Below the pieces are notes generated by a model. It saw nothing but the letters and a program-made list of their open reading frames with translations. It was not told where the DNA came from and did no database searches. 6,751 bases of DNA from positions 1 to 6,751 of the forward strand of contig CAMCIE010000078.1 in the NCBI GenBank assembly GCA_945874815.1, read 5' to 3'. Shown here piece after piece: positions 1 through 5,515 of the stretch (within the stretch, counting starts at the first letter, position 1; every line of letters starts with the position of its first letter). A program made the translations under genes and the position numbers. The DNA is from an uncultured Bacteroidales bacterium. Its GTDB lineage: Bacteria; Bacteroidota; Bacteroidia; Bacteroidales; UBA932.

Positions 1-580
1 GTTTGAAGATTTCAAAATATCCGTTTTTATGAAGGTGGCTTCCGAGGGAAGTTTCACCAAGGCTGCGACTGCATTGGGAATAACCCAACCTGCCGTCAGC
101 CAGAATATTTCCGAGCTTGAGAAACAGGCCGGGGTGAAGCTTTTCAATAGGGAAAAGGGGAGTGTCAGTCTTACGGACCATGGTCGTCTTCTTCTTGAAT
201 ATGCAATGAAAATCAAGACTTTAGGCGACTCTGCAGACAGGCTTTTCACGCAATTGCCGCCTGCTGACCTGACAGTTTTCGCTTCGGATGAGATTTGGCA
301 GCACATACTTTCGCCGGCACTTTCCAATTTCAGCAGGATTCATCCCCAGATAATATTCAGACGCACTTCCGCAAGGGAATGTGACCTTGCCGTGGTCATA
401 GTTCCTGCTTCTTCTGCTGCACCGGTTCCGAATTCCATTGCCAAGGTCAGGATGAGCATTTGTGCCGCTTCTTTGGAGAAAAGTCTGAACTTTGATTTGC
501 TTTATCTGCCTTCCGAGTCATTTGCACGCACAAACACCTGCGCCCTTATTCGTAGCCTTCTGACAGATATATCTTTATAA
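1..580 (+). CDS. Short LysR-type transcriptional regulator (5' end at window edge)
   Basis: DNA-binding regulator with an N-terminal LysR-family winged helix-turn-helix. The frame is open to the left edge. An internal ATG at base 29 would cut off the first helix, whereas a start whose G is base 1 gives MFEDFKISVF before KVASEGSFTKAA, matching the usual LysR N-terminus, so I infer a protein of about 193 residues. With that numbering, the helix-turn-helix spans about residues 18-37 (TQPAVSQNISELE follows the first helix), the wing with LFNR and LTDHG about 48-62, and a linker helix about 62-88. An effector-domain-like strand (LTVFASDEIW) starts near 91. Family members are usually about 300 residues; here only about 100 follow the linker, so the effector domain is roughly half size. 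The TAA at 578-580 lies in the terminator stem, so no lost C-terminal coding sequence follows. Targets and ligand are unknown. It faces the PFOR gene tail to tail, which does not indicate regulation of it. Confidence 0.85.
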   Translation, partial: FEDFKISVFMKVASEGSFTKAATALGITQPAVSQNISELEKQAGVKLFNREKGSVSLTDHGRLLLEYAMKIKTLGDSADRLFTQLPPADLTVFASDEIWQHILSPALSNFSRIHPQIIFRRTSARECDLAVVIVPASSAAPVPNSIAKVRMSICAASLEKSLNFDLLYLPSESFARTNTCALIRSLLTDISL

Positions 581-614
581 TAAACGAGGTGACCCTCAGG
601 CCACCTCGTTTATT
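579..614. terminator. Bidirectional hairpin terminator between convergent genes
   Basis: A perfect 13-bp stem pairs 579-591 (aataaacgaggtg) with 602-614 (cacctcgtttatt) around a 10-base loop that can form two further C-G pairs. The A/T-rich stem foot supplies a short T-rich run on either strand (gtttatt). The stem includes the last two bases of the LysR stop codon and lies 18 bases beyond the PFOR stop, so it can end both transcripts. Neither side has a long uninterrupted T-tract, so efficiency is uncertain. Confidence 0.8.
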
Positions 615-631
615 ATGTATGTTGTCAGCAA

Positions 632-3600
632 TTATTTGCCAGCAAGTTTCTTGTAGGTCTCGAGACGGATCTTAGCGAACTCTTCAGTTTTCTGGAGGAG
701 CTCACCAGCTCTGTCAGGGAACATCTTGTAGAGGGATGCGAAACGAACCTCACCTTTGAGGAAGTCCTGGAACTTGCTCCAGTCAGGCTCCTTGCTGTCA
801 AGAGTGAACGGATTCTTGTCTGTTCCCTCAAGAGCAGGGTTGAACCTGTAAAGGTGCCAGTAACCGCAATCGACAGCGAGTTTCTCCTCTTTCTGGCTGA
901 GACCCATACCAGCCTTCAGACCGTGGTTGATACATGGAGCGTAAGCAATCACGAGTGACGGACCGTCGTAAGCCTCTGCCTCTTTGATAGCATTGAAGTA
1001 CTGAGCTGGAGATGCACCCATTGCAACCTGTGCAACATATACATAGCCGTAGCTCATAGCCATCATACCAAGGTCTTTCTTGCGTACTCTCTTACCTGAA
1101 GCTGCAAACTTGGCGATAGCTCCTGCAGGAGTAGCCTTTGATGACTGTCCGCCGGTATTTGAGTAAACCTCAGTATCAAGAACGAGGATATTCACATTCT
1201 CACCAGAAGCGAGTACGTGGTCAAGTCCGCCGTATCCGATATCGTAAGATGCACCGTCACCACCGATAATCCACTGGCTGCGTGCAGGGATGAATGTCTT
1301 GTACTCAACGAGCTGTTTGCAGATGTCGCAACCGCAAGCCTCGCAAAGCGGAATGAGTGCGTCAGCAACCTCGCGGGTAACCTTTGCATCGTTCCTGTTC
1401 TCAAGCCACTTGGTGAAGAGGTCCTTCATTTCGTTAGAGCAGCATGAGCATGCAAGTCCTTCTTCCATAAGGCGTGCAACGGTTGAGCGTGCCCTGTCAG
1501 AACCGAGCTTCATACCGAGACCGAACTCGCAGAAGTCCTCGAAGAGTGAGTTTGCCCAAGCCGGACCGTGTCCGTTTGCGTCCTTGCAGTAAGGAGCTGC
1601 AGGGAATGATGCACCGTAGATTGAAGAACATCCGGTAGCATTTGCAACCATCATGTGGTCACCGAAGAGCTGAGTGATGGTCTTGATGTATGGAGTCTCA
1701 CCGCAACCTGCGCAGGCGCCTGAGAACTCGAACAGAGGCTGAGCGAACTGAGCGTTCTTGACATTTGCTGCCTTGTTCTGAACGCCGTCCTTATAGCCCA
1801 CGTGTGCGTGGAGATAATCGAAGTTAGCCTGCTCGGCAACCTGAGTATCAAGCGGCTTCATTACGAGAGCCTTCTCCTTTGCAGGACAAACGTCGGCACA
1901 GTTGCCGCAACCTGTACAGTCCATTACTGAAACTGAGAGAGCGAACTTGTACTCTTTGAATACAGCCTTGCCCTGCTGAGTCTTGATGCCTGCAGGAGCT
2001 GCAGCTGCCTCTTCGTCAGTAAGAAGGAACGGACGGATTGCTGCGTGAGGGCAGACAAATGCACAGTTGTTACACTGGATACAGTTGTCAGCCTGCCACT
2101 CAGGAACTTTCACTGCAACGCCACGTTTCTCGTAAGCTGTAGTACCTGCAGGAATTGTTCCGTCAGCCTGATCCTTGAATGCGCTTACAGGAAGAGTGTC
2201 ACCGCACTGTGCGTTCACAACGTCAGCGATTTCCTTAACGAATGCAGGAGCGAGACGGTCCTTGTTAGGATTCTCGAATTTTGCTGTGATGTTCTTCCAG
2301 TCTGCAGGAATCTCGACCTTGGTGTACTCGCCACCTCTGTCAACTGCAGCGTAGTTCATGTTGACAACGTTCTCACCCTTCTTGCCGTAAGACTTCACGA
2401 TAGCTTTCTTCATGTATGAAACAGCCTCCTCGTAAGGGATGATGCCTGTAATCTTGAAGAATGCACTCTGGAGAATGGTGTTGGTCCTTCCGCCGAGTCC
2501 GATTTCAGCAGCAATCTTGGTTGCGTTGATGATGTAGAGGGTGATGTTCTTCTTTCCGATGATAGCCTTTACATGGTCAGGAATTCTCTTGAGAGTCTCT
2601 TCCTCATCCCAGAGGCTGTTCAGAAGGAGGGTACCGTTCTCCTTGATGCCCTTGAGAACGTCATATTTTGTAAGGTATGACGGAACGTGGCATGCAACGA
2701 AGTCAGGAGTGCTCACAAGGTAAGGAGCCTTGATTGGTGAATCTCCGAAACGGAGGTGTGAGCAAGTGTATCCGCCAGATTTCTTTGAGTCATAGTCGAA
2801 ATAGCCCTGGCAATATTTAGGAGTGTGGTCACCGATAATCTTGATGGTGTTCTTGTTAGCTCCGACAGTACCGTCTGAACCGAGTCCGTAGAATTTGCAC
2901 TCTGTTGTACCAGGTTTAACGATTGAGATTTCCTCTTTTGCAGGGAGTGACTTGAATGTGAGGTCATCCACGATTCCGATGGTGAATCCATCCTTAGGCT
3001 CTGAAAGCTCGAGGTTCTCGTAGATTGACACGATCTGTGCAGGAGTTGTATCCTTTGATGAGAGACCGTAGCGGCCGCCGATTACGAGCGGTGCGTTCTC
3101 CATGCCCTGGAAGATTGCCTTGATGTCGAGGAAGAGAGGCTCTCCGAGAGCGCCCGGCTCTTTTGTCCTGTCGATGACAGCGATTCTCTTGACGCTCTTT
3201 GGAAGGGCTTTGAGGAAATATTTAGCTGAGAATGGTCTGTAAAGACGTACGATGAGGAGGCCGACCTTCTTGCCCTGTGCCTGGAGGTAGTCGATAGTCT
3301 CCTTGATTGTCTCGGTAACAGAACCCATGGCGATGATGATGTTCTCAGCCTCAGGGTCTCCGTAATAGTCGAACGGACGGTACTCACGGCCTGTAAGCTC
3401 GCTGATCTCACCCATGTATCTTGCAACTACGTCAGGAACTGCATCGTAGTACTGGTTGCAAGCCTCGCGTGCCTGGAAGTAAACGTCACCGTTCTGAGCG
3501 GTACCGCGGGTTACAGGAGCGTCTGGTGAAAGAGCTTTTGCTCTGAATCTTGCGAGTGATTTTGTGCTGATCATTCCTTTGAGAGCCTCCTCATCGATGA

Positions 3601-4159
3601 GCTCGATTTTCTGGATCTCGTGAGAAGTACGGAATCCGTCGAAGAAGTGGAGGAAAGGAACGCTTGATTTGATAGCTGCAAGGTGTGCAACAGCTGCCAT
3701 GTCGAGAGCTTCCTGGACTGAAGCTGAAGCGAGCATTGCAAATCCTGTCTGGCGGCATGCCATAACGTCCTGGTGGTCACCGAAGATTGACAGGGCGTGT
3801 GATGCAAGAGCACGTGCTGAAACATGGAATACAGTTGGAAGGAGCTCACCTGCAATCTTATACATGTTAGGGATCATAAGGAGAAGACCCTGTGATGCTG
3901 TGAATGTTGTGGTAAGTGCTCCAGCCTGAAGCGAACCGTGAACTGCACCGGCAGCTCCACCCTCGCTCTGCATCTCGGTTACTTTGACAACCTCACCGAA
4001 GAGGTTCTTTTTGCCTTGTGCAGCCCACTCATCAACATATTCTGCCATTGTTGATGAAGGGGTGATAGGGTAGATGGCTGCATGCTCACTGAAAAGGTAA
4101 GCGATGTGTGCCGCTGCCCAGTTACCGTCACAAGTGACGAATTTCTTTTCGTTTGCCAT
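632..4159 (-). CDS. nifJ: Pyruvate:ferredoxin (flavodoxin) oxidoreductase, single-chain
   Basis: Cytoplasmic enzyme that oxidises pyruvate with CoA to acetyl-CoA and CO2, passing electrons to ferredoxin or flavodoxin; it is central to anaerobic energy metabolism. The 1175 residues follow the Desulfovibrio africanus enzyme almost end to end. YPITPSS at 30-36 carries the active-site Thr33, with Glu66 and Arg116 at the equivalents of its Thr31, Glu64 and Arg114. The ferredoxin-like domain binds two 4Fe-4S clusters: C693/C696/C699/C703 and C748/C751/C754/C758. The proximal cluster ligands are C816, C819, C844 and C1076. The thiamine diphosphate motif runs from GDG at 967-969 to SNTGGQ at 1000-1005. 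The chain ends at LAGK and lacks the C-terminal extension linked to oxygen stability in D. africanus, so it is probably oxygen-labile (inference). A cysteine-rich stretch at 904-947 is unusual. The start is MANEKKFVTCDGN, the normal N-terminus; no Shine-Dalgarno sequence is seen. Confidence 0.98.
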   Translation of the reverse strand: MANEKKFVTCDGNWAAAHIAYLFSEHAAIYPITPSSTMAEYVDEWAAQGKKNLFGEVVKVTEMQSEGGAAGAVHGSLQAGALTTTFTASQGLLLMIPNMYKIAGELLPTVFHVSARALASHALSIFGDHQDVMACRQTGFAMLASASVQEALDMAAVAHLAAIKSSVPFLHFFDGFRTSHEIQKIELIDEEALKGMISTKSLARFRAKALSPDAPVTRGTAQNGDVYFQAREACNQYYDAVPDVVARYMGEISELTGREYRPFDYYGDPEAENIIIAMGSVTETIKETIDYLQAQGKKVGLLIVRLYRPFSAKYFLKALPKSVKRIAVIDRTKEPGALGEPLFLDIKAIFQGMENAPLVIGGRYGLSSKDTTPAQIVSIYENLELSEPKDGFTIGIVDDLTFKSLPAKEEISIVKPGTTECKFYGLGSDGTVGANKNTIKIIGDHTPKYCQGYFDYDSKKSGGYTCSHLRFGDSPIKAPYLVSTPDFVACHVPSYLTKYDVLKGIKENGTLLLNSLWDEEETLKRIPDHVKAIIGKKNITLYIINATKIAAEIGLGGRTNTILQSAFFKITGIIPYEEAVSYMKKAIVKSYGKKGENVVNMNYAAVDRGGEYTKVEIPADWKNITAKFENPNKDRLAPAFVKEIADVVNAQCGDTLPVSAFKDQADGTIPAGTTAYEKRGVAVKVPEWQADNCIQCNNCAFVCPHAAIRPFLLTDEEAAAAPAGIKTQQGKAVFKEYKFALSVSVMDCTGCGNCADVCPAKEKALVMKPLDTQVAEQANFDYLHAHVGYKDGVQNKAANVKNAQFAQPLFEFSGACAGCGETPYIKTITQLFGDHMMVANATGCSSIYGASFPAAPYCKDANGHGPAWANSLFEDFCEFGLGMKLGSDRARSTVARLMEEGLACSCCSNEMKDLFTKWLENRNDAKVTREVADALIPLCEACGCDICKQLVEYKTFIPARSQWIIGGDGASYDIGYGGLDHVLASGENVNILVLDTEVYSNTGGQSSKATPAGAIAKFAASGKRVRKKDLGMMAMSYGYVYVAQVAMGASPAQYFNAIKEAEAYDGPSLVIAYAPCINHGLKAGMGLSQKEEKLAVDCGYWHLYRFNPALEGTDKNPFTLDSKEPDWSKFQDFLKGEVRFASLYKMFPDRAGELLQKTEEFAKIRLETYKKLAGK

Positions 4160-4229
4160 AATCTATTAGTGGTTTATGAGTTTTACAATAATTTCCGTTA
4201 CCGTGCACGACCAAGAGTCAAGTGCCGCG

Positions 4230-4263
4230 CAAATTTACTCAAAAATTCCGCAAATCAGTGAAA
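4230..4263 (-). promoter_or_regulatory. Putative Bacteroidota-type promoter for the PFOR gene
   Basis: On the minus strand TAAATTTG (4237 to 4230) is an exact match to the -7 consensus TAnnTTTG. The best -33 candidate is TTTC at 4263-4260, 22 bases upstream, which is one mismatch and slightly wide. A TTTG at 4254-4251 is too close to serve. Transcription would start near 4224, giving a leader of about 65 bases. An 8-bp palindrome CGTGCACG (4202-4209) lies in that leader; its role is unknown. Confidence 0.5.
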
Positions 4264-4317
4264 AATATGAAAAAATGTGAATTTTATTGCGAGAAGCCCA
4301 AGCCAGACAGCTTAGTT

Positions 4318-4392
4318 TGGTAGCCCCATGCGGAATCGAACCGCAACCGTCAGAACCGGAATCTGAAATTCTATCCATTAAACTATAGGGCC
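4318..4392 (-). tRNA. tRNA-Arg, anticodon CCG
   Basis: The reverse complement folds as a complete cloverleaf of 75 bases including an encoded CCA (4318-4320). The acceptor arm pairs GGCCCTA with TGGGGCT, with G-U pairs at 1-72 and 6-67, and the discriminator is A. The D stem is GTTT/GAAT with an 8-base loop containing GG. The anticodon stem TCAGA/TCTGA encloses TTCCGGT, placing anticodon CCG at 4359-4357, which reads Arg codon CGG. The variable loop has four bases, and the T arm is TGCGG-TTCGATT-CCGCA. It lies in the same direction as the PFOR gene, upstream of it. I see no convincing terminator between them, so some read-through is possible. Confidence 0.96.
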
Positions 4393-4402
4393 GACAAGGC
4401 TG

Positions 4403-4437
4403 CAAAATTAATAAATTTCCGTGAAATTCACCACAAA
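4403..4437 (-). promoter_or_regulatory. Putative Bacteroidota-type promoter for tRNA-Arg
   Basis: On the minus strand TAATTTTG (4410 to 4403) matches TAnnTTTG exactly, and a TTTG sits at 4437-4434, 23 bases upstream; the usual gap is about 19-21. Initiation would fall near 4397, only a few bases before the first tRNA nucleotide at 4392, as suits a tRNA with a very short leader. Confidence 0.55.
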
Positions 4438-4501
4438 GAACATCATTTATCCTCTTTTCTTCGCATTTGTGGCGAAATACCGGCCTTGTCGCCTCCCCCG
4501 G

Positions 4502-4533
4502 TTTGGGAATTGTACCGGGATTGTGTATTTTTG
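4502..4533 (+). promoter_or_regulatory. Bacteroidota-type promoter for fabD
   Basis: TTTG at 4502-4505 is followed after exactly 20 bases by TATTTTTG at 4526-4533. This matches the Bacteroidota primary sigma consensus TTTG-N19-21-TAnnTTTG in full. Transcription would begin around 4538-4541, leaving a leader of about 45 bases before the fabD ATG at 4585. It is the best promoter in the window and the strongest single taxonomic clue. Confidence 0.78.
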
Positions 4534-4584
4534 CCGCCTGAAAAATGATTTGACTATCAAGTCTCTTTTAATGATTATAAAGAT

Positions 4585-5463
4585 ATGAAGGCGTATGTAT
4601 TCCCAGGTCAGGGGTCTCAGTTCCCCGGTATGGCGAAGGACCTGTATGACAACAATGCCATAGCGCGTGAAATGCTTGAAAAAGCCAATGAAATTCTTGG
4701 CTTCAGAATTACTGATATCATGTTTGAAGGAACAGCCGAAGATTTGAAGCAGACCAAGGTAACTCAGCCGGCAATATTTCTTCATTCCGTTGTTCTTGCA
4801 AAATGTCTTCCTGATTTCCAGCCTGATATGGTGGCAGGACACTCTCTTGGAGAGTTTTCCGCACTCGTTGCCGCCGGAGCGATGGATTTTGAGGAGGGAC
4901 TGAAACTTGTTTCCATCAGGGCAAGGGCAATGCAGAAAGCTTGTGAGATCCAGCCCGGTACTATGGCTGCAATCATTGCCCTTCCGACACAGACCATTGA
5001 GGCTTTGTGTGCGGAATGTGAGGGTACAGTGGTCCCTGCAAACTACAATTGCAATGGCCAGATAGTGATTTCCGGAGAGAAAGAGGCTGTCGAAGCTGCC
5101 TGCGTGAAGATGAAAGAGGCCGGAGCAAAACGTGCCCTGGTGCTTCCTGTCGGCGGAGCTTTTCATTCTCCACTTATGGAGCCTGCCCGCGCTGAACTTG
5201 CCGAGGGTATCGAGAAGGCTGTTTTCTCAGTTCCTGTTTGTCCTGTGTACCAGAATGTTACAGCCCGTCCGTCAACTGACCCTGCCGAGATTAAGGCAAA
5301 TCTCCTTGCTCAGCTGACTTCACCGGTACGCTGGACTCAGAGCGTGGAAAACATGATTGCTGACGGAGCAGACTCATTTATGGAGGTCGGCCCCGGAAAG
5401 GTTCTCCAGGGCCTTGTGTCCAAAATCGCAACTTCTCCCGTTGCTATTGACGGAGTATGCTGA
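4585..5463 (+). CDS. fabD: Malonyl-CoA:acyl carrier protein transacylase
   Basis: Cytoplasmic enzyme of type II fatty acid synthesis that moves the malonyl group from malonyl-CoA to the phosphopantetheine arm of acyl carrier protein, supplying the extender unit for ketoacyl synthases. The 292 residues are a normal full length (Escherichia coli FabD has 309). GQGSQ at 8-12 provides the oxyanion Gln9; GHSLGE at 85-90 holds the nucleophile Ser87; Arg112 in IRARAMQ is the equivalent of the arginine that binds the malonyl carboxylate; GAFHSPLM holds the catalytic His194; and EVGPGKVL at 267-274 is the usual C-terminal motif. The ATG is preceded by an A/T-rich stretch without a Shine-Dalgarno sequence, and the first residues MKAYVFPGQGSQ fit the family start. 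No other fatty acid gene (acpP, fabF, fabG, fabH) is adjacent. It has its own promoter and a terminator 22 bases after the stop, so it is probably monocistronic. Confidence 0.97.
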   Translation: MKAYVFPGQGSQFPGMAKDLYDNNAIAREMLEKANEILGFRITDIMFEGTAEDLKQTKVTQPAIFLHSVVLAKCLPDFQPDMVAGHSLGEFSALVAAGAMDFEEGLKLVSIRARAMQKACEIQPGTMAAIIALPTQTIEALCAECEGTVVPANYNCNGQIVISGEKEAVEAACVKMKEAGAKRALVLPVGGAFHSPLMEPARAELAEGIEKAVFSVPVCPVYQNVTARPSTDPAEIKANLLAQLTSPVRWTQSVENMIADGADSFMEVGPGKVLQGLVSKIATSPVAIDGVC

Positions 5464-5485
5464 TATCAATCGGCTAAATATGAAT

Positions 5486-5514
5486 GAGGTGGGCTTGAAG
5501 GCCCACCTCTTTTT
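5486..5514 (+). terminator. Intrinsic terminator after fabD
   Basis: A 9-bp G/C-rich stem pairs gaggtgggc (5486-5494) with gcccacctc (5501-5509) around the loop ttgaag, followed at once by five T residues (5510-5514). This is a classic plus-strand intrinsic terminator for fabD. The T-tract ends one base before the stop codon of the convergent peptidase gene. The minus-strand side has only a weak T-rich tail (attcatattt), so it may also end the peptidase transcript, less efficiently. Confidence 0.88.
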
Positions 5515-5515
5515 G

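Noticed and set aside
29..31. ATG at 29 as the start of the LysR-type gene
   Set aside because: The frame is open upstream, and the ten preceding residues complete the conserved first helix of LysR proteins, so a start at the window edge is preferred.
2045..2419. A 124-codon plus-strand open frame antisense to the PFOR gene
   Set aside because: It lies wholly inside PFOR coding sequence. The product is a Cys/Val/Leu-rich shadow with no recognisable domain.
4258..4282. Possible CRP/FNR- or Rex-like operator upstream of PFOR (gtgaaaaa...tgtgaat)
   Set aside because: The half sites are direct, not inverted, and do not fit a palindromic operator. Phased A-tracts explain the pattern better.
4290..4320. 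Possible terminator hairpin after the tRNA (AAGC/GCTT arms)
   Set aside because: Only about four consecutive pairs form, part of the pairing would use the tRNA CCA end, and the T-rich runs are about 30 bases further on.
4447..5166. A 239-codon open frame on the minus strand, antisense to fabD and reaching into the intergenic region
   Set aside because: It overlaps a certain fabD gene over most of its length, its translation shows no family signature (mixed Cys/His/Arg content typical of antisense translation), and no promoter for it was found.
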